Source: Craterostigma plantagineum
Lineage: Eukaryota; Streptophyta; Magnoliopsida; Lamiales; Linderniaceae
Assembly: GCA_027422505.1 (NCBI GenBank)
Contig: JAPQWV010000481.1
Coordinates: forward strand, 413,001 to 477,000
DNA: 64,000 nucleotides
Direction: 5' to 3'
Part shown: positions 44,143-57,565 of the stretch, in pieces
Position numbering within the stretch: position 1 is the first letter of the stretch
Layout: every line of letters starts with the position of its first letter
Made by a program: the position numbers and the translations under genes
Notes under the pieces: model-generated
Database searches by the model: none
What the model saw: only the letters and a program-made list of their open reading frames with translations
Told to the model about the DNA's origin: nothing

Positions 44143-46340
44143 AGGGACGGTTTGTTATTTTATTTAGAATGAGGACTTGTAAATCAACATCAAGCAACAG
44201 TAATTTTCACCCAAACTATTGGCTAATCCATACACCATATATTTAAAAGCAAAACTGTCAAAGATTATATTAGACGTCAAACTAAAAGAATTAATAATAA
44301 TAAACAAACGCTTACGATCACTGTAAGATTCCAGCTTGAAGAAGGTGTCTTTCTTTCTCTTATACAAATGCAGATTGGGGTGGTTGACCCAATACTAGAA
44401 AATCTAAGTCCTGTTGTGTGTTTTTTGGCAACAACTTGCTCTCTTGGTCGTCTAAACGCCAACCAACACTATCTCGCTCCAGCGATGAGGCCGAATATGG
44501 TGGTGCTGCAAATGTGGTTTCTGAGTCATGTTGGTTACGCAATCTTCTCCTGGAATTACATTGTCCTACTTAGAAAGCTATAATGGTCTATTGTGATAAT
44601 GTTAGCGCGAAATATCTCGCTGGAAATCCAGTTCAACATCAGCTTACTAAACACATCGAGGTGGATATTCATTTTGTCCGTGAGAAAGTTGCTCGTGGAC
44701 AAATACGCATCTTACATGCCCCCTCGCGTTACCAAATCGTTGATATTTTCACGAAAGGTCTTCCTTTGGTATTATTTCAGGACTTCAGGAATATGTATAT
44801 ATTTAGAAAATAGTTGATATTTTGCCTAGTATGAAGTCTGTACTGTAGGCTAGTTATTTGTATTTATTTGTCAATATTTGTTTGCTGATCAGAGCCTAGA
44901 ATCATGCTCGTAATTGTAGCTAGTCGCTTGTATATTAAGAACCTATTACTATCAATGAAAGCAAGGAATTGTATTCTTTCAGTAACAAACGGTAAGTGGT
45001 ACCTGTGCGGATCCAGTCCTCCTTCAAATTTGTATGAGATTTTGGTATTGTATAAAATACGTTCTACTTACAGAGATTTTTCCATTGATAAAGTAGTTAT
45101 CTGTAAGGTTAACTCAAACTTTGTGGGCTTTCAGATAAATGTCTCTTATGTGTCTATGTTAATGACCGTTCTGAATCTTGGCATTGAGTCGTTTGATGCG
45201 CAAGGAGAAGCGATAGAGGCAACGGAGAGTGTTTTAGAGACGTCTCCGATATACATGAATATGAAGTTATTGAACCCTCCCACGGCACTCGCCATGTGCA
45301 ACTCACTGCACGTGTAGCCCGCTGAGCAACCATGGCCACCGATCTGCAGCAAAAGAGACCATGTGGACTGGTGATGATATGCATGGACGAGTATACCAAG
45401 GGAAGGCCGAGCCAAGCACAGCAGAGATGCTTTCCATTGGGGTTTCCACAGCATCGCTTCTCTTACCTATGAGATTGTGCTGTTTGTCAACTTTCAAACT
45501 CGTGAGATGGTTTACTAACATTAATTTATTACCGAACATACAATTAGGCCCGTGCATTGCACGTGCAGAAAACAAGCTTTTCTATATAGAGGTGTATGGG
45601 AGATGATTTGATATTAATTGGTGGCCTTTTGGATTAATTAGTAGGTGATTGTGATATTGTCCTTGGGAGTAAAAAAAATGTTGAATGCAAATAATCATAA
45701 TATCTTCGTTCCACAATGTTAATTAATTCGTAGCAATATGATAACGGATAATCATTGATAAATGATACTATCAAATCCCTTGATTATCTACCCATTTATT
45801 TCCATCGAATGATTGATTATCGTTATGATTATTATATGTTTTCGAATTTATCTAACTTCCATATATTTCAGAAGTAAAGTTTACAATGAGAGGAAAATAT
45901 TCTATCACGATATACCAATGAATCCCACGTATATTATAGAAATTTGACTTAGAAGAAGTTGAACTAAGATTATTAATTTAGTAATTTCTTTAGTACATTG
46001 ATCTCAAAGCACTTAAATATAAAGAGATATAGTAACATATGCCAGGCTTTCTATTTCTTAATTCTAGAAAATTAAATAACGGAGGTTAATAACCACGGAG
46101 ATTTTTGCAGCACTAGAATTTGCGTAATAACCGCTTTGAAATGATAACGCACGATGAAATCATTCAAATTGTTTAAACTTAAGAGTCATCAGTACAATCG
46201 AAAAAAAAAAATCACATCGAATGAGATACTTTATGCTTCAATAGAAAAAAATGGGCAATTTTCGTTCAGGCCCATGTCAGCGCCTGAATAGAAAAATTAG
46301 TTTAAGGACCCGATTTCTTTAGTAACACTTCATTGTTCAC
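44143..46340 (+). repeat. Array unit 7
   Basis: 2198 bases. Subfamily of unit 5, plus ATGCATGGACGAG and TTCAAACTCGTG shared with unit 8. Confidence 0.95.
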
Positions 46341-48538
46341 AGGGACGGTTTGTTATTTTATTTAGAATGAGGACTTGTAAATCAACATCAAGCAACAGTA
46401 ATTTTCACCCAAACTATTGGCTAATCCATACACCATATATTTAAAAGCAAAACTGTCAAAGATTATATTAGACGTCAAACTAAAAGAATTAATAATAATA
46501 AACAAACGCTTACGATCACTGTAAGATTCCAGCTTGAAGAAGGTGTCTTTCTTTCTCTTATACAAATGCAGATTGGGGTGGTTGACCCAATACTAGAAAA
46601 TCTAAGTCCTGTTGTGTGTTTTTTGGCAACAACTTGCTCTCTTGGTCGTCTAAACGCCAACCAACACTATCTCGCTCCAGCGATGAGGCCGAATATGGTG
46701 GTGCTGCAAATGTGGTTTCTGAGTCATGTTGGTTACGCAATCTTCTCCTGGAATTACATTGTCCTACTTAGAAAGCTATAATGGTCTATTGTGATAATGT
46801 TAGCGCGAAATATCTCGCTGGAAATCCAGTTCAACATCAGCTTACTAAACACATCGAGGTGGATATTCATTTTGTCCGTGAGAAAGTTGCTCGTGGACAA
46901 ATACGCATCTTACATGCCCCCTCGCGTTACCAAATCGTTGATATTTTCACGAAAGGTCTTCCTTTGGTATTATTTCAGGACTTCAGGAATATGTATATAT
47001 TTAGAAAATAGTTGATATTTTGCCTAGTATGAAGTCTGTACTGTAGGCTAGTTATTTGTATTTATTTGTCAATATTTGTTTGCTGATCAGAGCCTAGAAT
47101 CATGCTCGTAATTGTAGCTAGTCGCTTGTATATTAAGAACCTATTACTATCAATGAAAGCAAGGAATTGTATTCTTTCAGTAACAAACGGTAAGTGGTAC
47201 CTGTGCGGATCCAGTCCTCCTTCAAATTTGTATGAGATTTTGGTATTGTATAAAATACGTTCTACTTACAGAGATTTTTCCATTGATAAAGTAGTTATCT
47301 GTAAGGTTAACTCAAACTTTGTGGGCTTTCAGATAAATGTCTCTTATGTGTCTATGTTAATGACCGTTCTGAATCTTGGCATTGAGTCGTTTGATGCGCA
47401 AGGAGAAGCGATAGAGGCAACGGAGAGTGTTTTAGAGACGTCTCCGATATACATGAATATGAAGTTATTGAACCCTCCCACGGCACTCGCCATGTGCAAC
47501 TCACTGCACGTGTAGCCCGCTGAGCAACCATGGCCACCGATCTGCAGCAAAAGAGACCATGTGGACTGGTGATGATATGCATGGACGAGTATACCAAGGG
47601 AAGGCCGAGCCAAGCACAGCAGAGATGCTTTCCATTGGGGTTTCCACAGCATCGCTTCTCTTACCTATGAGATTGTGCTGTTTGTCAACTTTCAAACTCG
47701 TGAGATGGTTTACTAACATTAATTTATTACCGAACATACAATTAGGCCCGTGCATTGCACGTGCAGAAAACAAGCTTTTCTATATAGAGGTGTATGGGAG
47801 ATGATTTGATATTAATTGGTGGCCTTTTGGATTAATTAGTAGGTGATTGTGATATTGTCCTTGGGAGTAAAAAAAATGTTGAATGCAAATAATCATAATA
47901 TCTTCGTTCCACAATGTTAATTAATTCGTAGCAATATGATAACGGATAATCATTGATAAATGATACTATCAAATCCCTTGATTATCTACCCATTTATTTC
48001 CATCGAATGATTGATTGTCGTTATGATTATTATATGTTTTCGAATTTATCTAACTTCCATATATTTCAGAAGTAAAGTTTACAATGAGAGGAAAATATTC
48101 TATCACGATATACCAATGAATCCCACGTATATTATAGAAATTTGACTTAGAAGAAGTTGAACTAAGATTATTAATTTAGTAATTTCTTTAGTACATTGAT
48201 CTCAAAGCACTTAAATATAAAGAGATATAGTAACATATGCCAGGCTTTCTATTTCTTAATTCTAGAAAATTAAATAACGGAGGTTAATAACCACGGAGAT
48301 TTTTGCAGCACTAGAATTTGCGTAATAACCGCTTTGAAATGATAACGCACGATGAAATCATTCAAATTGTTTAAACTTAAGAGTCATCAGTACAATCGAA
48401 AAAAAAAATCACATCGAATGAGATACTTTATGCTTCAATAGAAAAAAATGGGCAATTTTCGTTCAGGCCCATGTCAGCGCCTGAATAGAAAAATTAGTTT
48501 TAAGGACCCGATTTCTTTAGTAACACTTCATTGTTCAC
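46341..48538 (+). repeat. Array unit 8
   Basis: 2198 bases. The left part is like unit 7, the right end (GATTGTCG, AGTTTTAAGG, CACATGGGACGG junction) is like units 1 and 11, so it looks chimeric. Confidence 0.95.
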
Positions 48539-50736
48539 ATGGGACGGTTTGTTATTTTATTTAGAATGAGGACTTGTAAATCAACATCAAGCAACAGTAA
48601 TTTTCTCCCAAACTATTGGCTAATCCATACACCATATATTTAAAAGCAAAACTGTCAAAGATTATATTAGACGTCAAACTAAAAGAATTAATAATAATAA
48701 ACAAACGCTTACGATCACTGGAAGATTCCAGCTTGAAGAAGGTGTCTTTCTTTCTCTTATACAAATGCAGATTGGGGTGGTTGACCCAATACTAGAAAAT
48801 CTAAGTCCTGTTGTGTGTTTTTTGGCAACAACTTGCTCTCTTGGTCGTCTAAACGCCAACCAACACTATCTCGCTCCAGCGATGAGGCCGAATATGGTGG
48901 TGCTGCAAATGTGGTTTCTGAGTCATGTTGGTTACGCAATCTTCTCCTGGAATTACATTGTCCTACTTAGAAAGCTATAATGGTCTATTGTGATAATGTT
49001 AGCGCGAAATATCTCGCTGGAAATCCAGTTCAACATCAGCTTACTAAACACATCGAGGTGGATATTCATTTTGTCCGTGAGAAAGTTGCTCGTGGACAAA
49101 TACGCATCTTACATGCCCCCTCGCGTTACCAAATCGTTGATATTTTCACGAAAGGTCTTCCTTTGGTATTATTTCAGGACTTCAGGAATATGTATATATT
49201 TAGAAAATAGTTGATATTTTGCCTAGTATGAAGTCTGTACTGTAGGCTAGTTATTTGTATTTATTTGTCAATATTTGTTTGCTGATCAGAGCCTAGAATC
49301 ATGCTCGTAATTGTAGCTAGTCGCTTGTATATTAAGAACCTATTACTATCAATGAAAGCAAGGAATTGTATTCTTTCAGTAACAAACGGTAAGTGGTACC
49401 TGTGCGGATCCAGTCCTCCTTCAAATTTGTATGAGATTTTGGTATTGTATAAAATACGTTCTACTTACAGAGATTTTTCCATTGATAAAGTAGTTATCTG
49501 TAAGGTTAACTCAAACTTTGTGGGCTTTCAGATAAATGTCTCTTATGTGTCTATGTTAATGACCGTTCTGAATCTTGGCATTGAGTCGTTTGATGCGCAA
49601 GGAGAAGCGATAGAGGCAACGGAGAGTGTTTTAGAGACGTCTCCGATATACATGAATATGAAGTTATTGAACCCTCCCACGGCACTCGCCATGTGCAACT
49701 CACTGCACGTGTAGCCCGCTGAGCAACCATGGCCACCGATCTGCAGCAAAAGAGACCATGTGGACTGGTGATGATATGCCTGGACGAGTATACCAAGGGA
49801 AGGCCGAGCCAAGCACAGCAGAGATGCTTTCCATTGGGGTTTCCACAGCATCGCTTCTCTTACCTATGAGATTGTGCTGTTTGTCAACTTTCAAAATCGT
49901 GAGATGGTTTACTAACATTAATTTATTACCGAACATACAATTAGGCCCGTGCATTGCACGTGCAGAAAACAAGCTTTTCTATATAGAGGTGTATGGGAGA
50001 TGATTTGATATTAATTGGTGGCCTTTTGGATTAATTAGTAGGTGATTGTGATATTGTCCTTGGGAGTAAAAAAAATGTTGAATGCAAATAATCATAATAT
50101 CTTCGTTCCACAATGTTAATTAGTTCGTAGCAATATGATAACGGATAATCATTGATAAATGATACTATCAAATCCCTTGATTATCTACCCATTTATTTCC
50201 ATCGAATGATTGATTGTCGTTATGATTATTATATGTTTTCGAATTTATCTAACTTCCATATATTTCAGAAGTAAAGTTTACAATGAGAGGAAAATATTCT
50301 ATCACGATATACCAATGAATCCCACGTATATTATAGAAATTTGACTTAGAAGAAGTTGAACTAAGATTATTAATTTAGTAATTTCTTTAGTACATTGATC
50401 TCAAAGCACTTAAATATAAAGAGATATAGTAACATATGCCAGGCTTTCTATTTCTTAATTCTGGAAAATTAAATAACGGAGGTTAATAACCACGGAGATT
50501 TTTGCAGCACTAGAATTTGCGTAATAACCGCTTTGAAATGATAACGCACGATGAAATCATTCAAATTGTTTAAACTTAAGAGTCATCAGTACAATCGAAA
50601 AAAAAAATCACATCGAATGAGATACTTTATGCTTCAATAGAAAAAAATGGGCAATTTTCGTTCAGGCCCATGTCAGCGCCTGAATAGAAAAATTAGTTCA
50701 AGGACCCGATTTCTTTAGTAACACTTCATTGTTCAC
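48539..50736 (+). repeat. Array unit 9
   Basis: 2198 bases. Right-third variants match units 3 and 10. Confidence 0.95.
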
Positions 50737-52934
50737 ATGGGACGGTTTGTTATTTTATTTAGAATGAGGACTTGTAAATCAACATCAAGCAACAGTAATT
50801 TTCTCCCAAACTATTGGCTAATCCATACACCATATATTTAAAAGCAAAACTGTCAAAGATTATATTAGACGTCAAACTAAAAGAATTAATAATAATAAAC
50901 AAACGCTTACGATCACTGGAAGATTCCAGCTTGAAGAAGGTGTCTTTCTTTCTCTTATACAAATGCAGATTGGGGTGGTTGACCCAATACTAGAAAATCT
51001 AAGTCCTGTTGTGTGTTTTTTGGCAACAACTTGCTCTCTTGGTCGTCTAAACGCCAACCAACACTATCTCGCTCCAGCGATGAGGCCGAATATGGTGGTG
51101 CTGCAAATGTGGTTTCTGAGTCATGTTGGTTACGCAATCTTCTCCTGGAATTACATTGTCCTACTTAGAAAGCTATAATGGTCTATTGTGATAATGTTAG
51201 CGCGAAATATCTCGCTGGAAATCCAGTTCAACATCAGCTTACTAAACACATCGAGGTGGATATTCATTTTGTCCGTGAGAAAGTTGCTCGTGGACAAATA
51301 CGCATCTTACATGCCCCCTCGCGTTACCAAATCGTTGATATTTTCACGAAAGGTCTTCCTTTGGTATTATTTCAGGACTTCAGGAATATGTATATATTTA
51401 GAAAATAGTTGATATTTTGCCTAGTATGAAGTCTGTACTGTAGGCTAGTTATTTGTATTTATTTGTCAATATTTGTTTGCTGATCAGAGCCTAGAATCAT
51501 GCTCGTAATTGTAGCTAGTCGCTTGTATATTAAGAACCTATTACTATCAATGAAAGCAAGGAATTGTATTCTTTCAGTAACAAACGGTAAGTGGTACCTG
51601 TGCGGATCCAGTCCTCCTTCAAATTTGTATGAGATTTTGGTATTGTATAAAATACGTTCTACTTACAGAGATTTTTCCATTGATAAAGTAGTTATCTGTA
51701 AGGTTAACTCAAACTTTGTGGGCTTTCAGATAAATGTCTCTTATGTGTCTATGTTAATGACCGTTCTGAATCTTGGCATTGAGTCGTTTGATGCGCAAGG
51801 AGAAGCGATAGAGGCAACGGAGAGTGTTTTAGAGACGTCTCCGATATACATGAATATGAAGTTATTGAACCCTCCCACGGCACTCGCCATGTGCAACTCA
51901 CTGCACGTGTAGCCCGCTGAGCAACCATGGCCACCGATCTGCAGCAAAAGAGACCATGTGGACTGGTGATGATATGCCTGGACGAGTATACCAAGGGAAG
52001 GCCGAGCCAAGCACAGCAGAGATGCTTTCCATTGGGGTTTCCACAGCATCGCTTCTCTTACCTATGAGATTGTGCTGTTTGTCAACTTTCAAAATCGTGA
52101 GATGGTTTACTAACATTAATTTATTACCGAACATACAATTAGGCCCGTGCATTGCACGTGCAGAAAACAAGCTTTTCTATATAGAGGTGTATGGGAGATG
52201 ATTTGATATTAATTGGTGGCCTTTTGGATTAATTAGTAGGTGATTGTGATATTGTCCTTGGGAGTAAAAAAAATGTTGAATGCAAATAATCATAATATCT
52301 TCGTTCCACAATGTTAATTAGTTCGTAGCAATATGATAACGGATAATCATTGATAAATGATACTATCAAATCCCTTGATTATCTACCCATTTATTTCCAT
52401 CGAATGATTGATTGTCGTTATGATTATTATATGTTTTCGAATTTATCTAACTTCCATATATTTCAGAAGTAAAGTTTACAATGAGAGGAAAATATTCTAT
52501 CACGATATACCAATGAATCCCACGTATATTATAGAAATTTGACTTAGAAGAAGTTGAACTAAGATTATTAATTTAGTAATTTCTTTAGTACATTGATCTC
52601 AAAGCACTTAAATATAAAGAGATATAGTAACATATGCCAGGCTTTCTATTTCTTAATTCTGGAAAATTAAATAACGGAGGTTAATAACCACGGAGATTTT
52701 TGCAGCACTAGAATTTGCGTAATAACCGCTTTGAAATGATAACGCACGATGAAATCATTCAAATTGTTTAAACTTAAGAGTCATCAGTACAATCGAAAAA
52801 AAAAATCACATCGAATGAGATACTTTATGCTTCAATAGAAAAAAATGGGCAATTTTCGTTCAGGCCCATGTCAGCGCCTGAATAGAAAAATTAGTTCAAG
52901 GACCCGATTTCTTTAGTAACACTTCATTGTTCAC
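50737..52934 (+). repeat. Array unit 10
   Basis: 2198 bases, almost identical to unit 9. Confidence 0.95.
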
Positions 52935-55131
52935 ATGGGACGGTTTGTTATTTTATTTAGAATGAGGACTTGTAAATCAACATCAAGCAACAGTAATTTT
53001 CTCCCAAACTATTGGCTAATCCATACACCATATATTTAAAAGCAAAACTGTCAAAGATTATATTAGACGTCAAACTAAAAGAATTAATAATAATAAACAA
53101 ACGCTTACGATCACTGGAAGATTCCAGCTTGAAGAAGGTGTCTTTCTTTCTCTTATACAAATGCAGATTGGGGTGGTTGACCCAATACTAGAAAATCTAA
53201 GTCCTGTTGTGTGTTTTATGGCAACAACTTGCTCTCTTGGTCGTCTAAACGCCAACCAACACTATCTCGCTCCAGCGATGAGGCCGAATATGGTGGTGCT
53301 GCAAATGTGGTTTCTGAGTCATGTTGGTTACGCAATCTTCTCCTGGAATTACATTGTCCTACTTAGAAAGCTATAATGGTCTATTTTGATAATGTTAGCG
53401 CGAAATATCTCGCTGGAAATCCAGTTCAACATCAGCTTACTAAACACATCGAGGTGGATATTCATTTTGTCCGTGAGAAAGTTGCTCGTGGACAAATACG
53501 CATCTTACATGCCCCCTCGCGTTACCAAATCGTTGATATTTTCACGAAAGGTCTTCCTTTGGTATTATTTCAGGACTTCAGGAATATGTATATATTTAGA
53601 AAATAGTTGATATTTTGCCTAGTATGAAGTCTGTACTGTAGGCTAGTTATTTGTATTTATTTGTCAATATTTGTTTGCTGATCAGAGCCTAGAATCATGC
53701 TCGTAATTGTAGCTAGTCGCTTGTATATTAAGAACCTATTACTATCAATGAAAGCAAGGAATTGTATTCTTTCAGTAACAAACGGTAAGTGGTACCTGTG
53801 CGGATCCAGTCCTCCTTCAAATTTGTATGAGATTTTGGTATTGTATAAAATACGTTCTACTTACAGAGATTTTTCCATTGATAAAGTAGTTATCTGTAAG
53901 GTTAACTCAAACTTTGTGGGCTTTCAGATAAATGTCTCTTATGTGTCTATGTTAATGACCGTTCTGAATCTTGGCATTGAGTCGTTTGATGCGCAAGGAG
54001 AAGCGATAGAGGCAACGGAGAGTGTTTTAGAGACGTCTCCGATATACATGAATATGAAGTTATTGAACCCTCCCACGGCACTCGCCATGTGCAACTCACT
54101 GCACGTGTAGCCCGCTGAGCAACCATGGCCACCGATCTGCAGCAAAAGAGACCATGTGGACTGGTAATGATATGCCTGGACGAGTATACCAAGGGAAGGC
54201 CGAGCCAAGCACAGCAGAGATGCTTTCCATTGGGGTTTCCACAGCATCGCTTCTCTTACCTATGAGATTGTGCTGTTTGTCAACTTTCAAACTCGTGAGA
54301 TGGTTTACTAACATTAATTTATTACCGAACATACAATTAGGCCCGTGCATTGCACGTGCAGAAAACAAGCTTTTCTATATAGAGGTGTATGGGAGATGAT
54401 TTGATATTAATTGGTGGCCTTTTGGATTAATTAGTAGGTGATTGTAATATTGTCCTTGGGAGTAAAAAAAATGTTGAATGCAAATAATCATAATATCTTC
54501 GTTCCACAATTTTAATTAATTCGTAGCAATATGATAACGGATAATCATTGATAAATGATACTATCAAATCCCTTGATTATCTACCCATTTATTTCCATCG
54601 AATGATTGATTGTCGTTATGATTATTATATGTTTTCGAATTTATCTAACTTCCATATATTTCAGAAGTAAAGTTTACAATGAGAGGAAAATATTCTATCA
54701 CGATATACCAATAAATCCCACGTATATTATAGAAATTTGACTTAGAAGAAGTTGAACTAAGATTATTAATTTAGTAATTTCTTTAGTACATTGATCTCAA
54801 AGCACTTAAATATAAAGAGATATAGTAACATATGCCAGGCTTTCTATTTCTTAATTCTAGAAAATTAAATAACGGAGGTTAATAACCACGGAGATTTTTG
54901 CAGCACTAGAATTTGCGTAATAACCGCTTTGAAATGATAACGCACGATGAAATCATTCAAATTGTTTAAACTTAAGAGTCATCAGTACAATCGAAAAAAA
55001 AAATCACATCGAATGAGATACTTTATGCTTCAATAGAAAAAAATGGGCAATTTTCGTTCAGGCCCATGTCAGCGCCTGAATAGAAAAATTAGTTTTAAGG
55101 ATCCGATTTCTTTAGTAACACTTCATTGTTC
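52935..55131 (+). repeat. Array unit 11 (terminal, carries the ancestral right junction)
   Basis: 2197 bases. Private variants TTTTATGGCAAC near 53214, CTATTTTGATAATG near 53389 and GGATCCG near 55099. Continues without a break into the remainder of the GTAACA-type element. Confidence 0.95.
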
Positions 55132-55300
55132 TGCAGTAACATTTCATTGTTCTGCCGTAACACTTTGTCCTGAAATAACACGATAGTCCGATAACAGTTC
55201 ATATTTTAGGTCCTTATCTCTAAAATTTGGGTCCTTTAAACTAAAGTTTTTTCGAAAAGGGTCTTAAAACTCTTTTAAAATATTTTTGAGGCATGAAACT
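55045..55300. mobile_element. Short GTAACA-type element (relative of the 4.1-kb element)
   Basis: The left end GGGCAATTTTCGTTCAGGCC resembles both ends of the element at 58289-62388, and the right part (GGTCCTTATCTCT-AAATTTGG-GTCCTTTAAACT) matches 62309-62340. Internal GTAACA-TTCATTGTTCTGC repeats occur three times. The right terminus and target duplication are not identified. Only its first 87 bases are present in the other array units. Confidence 0.6.
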
Positions 55301-55392
55301 TAATATACACTAGAAAAAACCTCTGCTCTCTAACTTAACACCAACACAACAAAACTTCAACAAATTAACATAAAAAATTCAAAAAACAACAG

Positions 55393-55804
55393 CCCAAAAA
55401 GCAATAAGGACATATATTTCCCTTCCTATATATTTTTTTCGTTACGTTCTCACCACCTTGCATGGGGATTATTGCATAGAACCCATAATATAATATACAC
55501 ATGCATATAAATATATGCTTAATTTTTATCCACGACGCCCAATCAATTGTCCACGTGCCCAAAACAAAAACTTCGACAAGTTATGAACACCAGTATACTT
55601 GTCCAAATTGATGACTTCCCTCTTCTAAATAAACGTCTCTGTCATAAATTGTATTACGTGATGTTACATTATATTGGGGGGGCCCCATTTTAAATATAAC
55701 ACCATTTTTAACGTCTCTGTCATAAATTGTGTTACGTGATGTTACAATATATTGGGGGCCCCCAATTTAAATATAACACCACTTTATCTTATGTGACAAT
55801 GAAT
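55393..55804 (+). repeat. Left arm of a 412-bp inverted repeat
   Basis: Its reverse complement is 63589-64000 with only scattered mismatches and small indels. Contains a 78-base unit in direct duplicate (55632 and 55710) with AACGTCTCTGTCATAAATTG and a TTGGGGGCCCCCAA palindrome. No protein is convincing. Confidence 0.93.
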
Positions 55805-55906
55805 GACGTGGGAAACTGCTGAATAATCACACTTGTCAATATACATATTTATAAAAATTTTGACTCTGGAATGATCCAAGAGTATGCTAAGCGAATGCTG
55901 TTATTA

Positions 55907-57052
55907 GATCTCCATTGAAGCTGCAAAAGCCAAAAAATGGAGTAAAAGTACTCCAACCGAATCAAAAAATGAAACTCAAAATGCGATTACTACCTTCTCT
56001 CCCCTAATTAAAACGCAAAGATGCGTCTGTACTGAGAAGATGCGTCTGAAGTTTTTTATTTGCATAAAAGCCCTTTATTTGTTTTCTGTTTTCTGTTCTG
56101 AATCTTGTTTGAGAAGCTGAGGAAGAAGATGATGTACGGCATGAGAGAGAAAACTAATATTCTTACTTTCTGTATTATTTTCTTTCTTTGTTTTCTTCCG
56201 TAATTTATTTTCCAAATTTCAAGCTGTTTTTTGTTTCTTTAACTATCTTCTGTTTTCTGTTTACTATTTTTGAATTATTTTATTTTGGTTTTACAGTAGA
56301 TAGTTATTATTATTGTATTTCAATAAAATATATTAACATCTATAATGGAGATTCATAATAATATAAATGAAATATATTGATGTATTTTTTGCTCATGTAG
56401 TTTAGATTCCGAGATCTAAACCCAACGAGCACGCAATATTAAAAGTGAAACTTGCAATATCACATAAATAATGAAAATAAAATCATCATAAACTTTAAAA
56501 AATAGAAGTACGAAATTGACCACGAAACTAACAAAATATATTTCAAGAAGTCATATCTCGGTACCAAAAATTAGAAATAAAGATGATCACATTGCACTTC
56601 GTAATCTGTTAATTGATCATTTGTGGGGGGAATAGACAAATAATGAGGCATGAAAAATTATCTAGTTTTTTTATATGCATCTCGAATTAATTTTTGTTCC
56701 CCTGTTATGTAATTGTGGTATTGTTAATAAATATTTTCGATGGCTTTTTATATGTCTAAATATTGTAGTTGTCGTGTTTTTAATAAACACTAATCGATGC
56801 TTTTATATGTGTAAATATACCTTATTAATTTTTTTTGTGATTACAATCTAAAATAATTTGTTTGTAGCCTAATTTGTAGAGTAGTAAAATATGTGGGTAG
56901 TATTGGACTTTATAAAAATTAGTGTGGAAGTGAATATTACAAAATAGTCTATTGAGTTTGAGAATGAGTTGATCGGTTGGAAAAGAATTACTGCATTCTG
57001 AGTTTGAGAATGCGTTTGAGTTTGATAAGGCATTTCTCGGTTAGAGATGGTC
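55907..57052. mobile_element. PIF/Harbinger-like non-autonomous element, 1146 bp, TSD TTA
   Basis: Begins GATCTCCATTGAAG and ends CGGTTAGAGATGGTC, imperfect inverted repeats of the same family as 11520-11901, flanked by TTA at 55904-55906 and 57053-57055. AT-rich interior without a transposase. Confidence 0.75.
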
Positions 57053-57066
57053 TTACATTTCTTACA

Positions 57067-57370
57067 CTAGATGTGGCCCCATGCGATGCACGTACGGGAC
57101 TATTTTGTCACTATAATTTAAATAAAATTTTCAATCGAATTAATCCCTTTTATCTCATATACGTCAATCATTTCATTCATAATTATAAGAGAAAAAAAAA
57201 AGTTAAGTAATTCCACGGCGGAAATGTCTATATAGCGAGAATTGTGTATGTCAAATTCACTCCTTTGTTTTGCTGACGTGTCAGAAGGGTAAGACTTTGA
57301 GTGGCTGAGGTGTCCTCACGAGAGAATATCTATCCTTCTTTTATATATAGAAGATATATAGATATATAGA
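57067..57370 (-). mobile_element. Non-autonomous Helitron, 304 bp
   Basis: Read on the minus strand it starts A|TCTATATATCTATATATC at 57370 and ends with a hairpin (CCGTACGTGCATCGCATGGG) followed by CTAG|T at 57067-57070. A TC start, a terminal hairpin, a CTRR end and insertion between A and T are the Helitron rules. It contains ACACCTCAGCCACTC and TGACACGTCAGC motifs near its 5' end. No helicase. Confidence 0.7.
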
Positions 57371-57565
57371 TTATACTATATTGAAGATTGAAGTATGAAC
57401 TCTCCTCTTTCTCTTCCTTTTTTATTCATTGGTAAAAACATCTGTTGTAATAAATTTCCCTCGGGGCAACATAAACAGTGAATGAAATAATTGAGTTACA
57501 TTGATATCCAAACGCTAATATACGTTTCACATTGTCGATCAGAAAACAATAATTATATATTGTTC
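57371..57565. other. Spacer between Helitron and DUF1645 pseudogene
   Basis: AT-rich, nothing recognised. Confidence 0.3.

Larger units (their letters stand above)
30961..55131 (+). repeat. Tandem array of 11 head-to-tail 2.2-kb units
   Basis: The 24.2-kb block consists of 11 units of 2191-2200 bases, each beginning near ATGGGACGGTTTG and ending CATTGTTCAC. By eye units differ by about 1-2 percent, mostly shared variants, with no inverted copies and no spacer. Each unit carries ~225 bases of AT-rich DNA, a decayed copia RNase H end, a 167-base LTR, ~620 bases of unidentified sequence with open frames on both strands, a GCCCGTGCATTGCACGTGC hairpin, ~640 bases of AT-rich DNA, and the first ~87 bases of a GTAACA-type element. 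The last unit alone continues into the rest of that element (55132 onward), so it retains the ancestral right flank. Confidence 0.97.

Noticed and set aside
30961..55131. Array taken as ribosomal DNA, a gene cluster or a CRISPR-like array
   Set aside because: No rRNA sequence, no intact gene per unit, and the unit is far too long and spacer-free. The identifiable parts are transposon remains.
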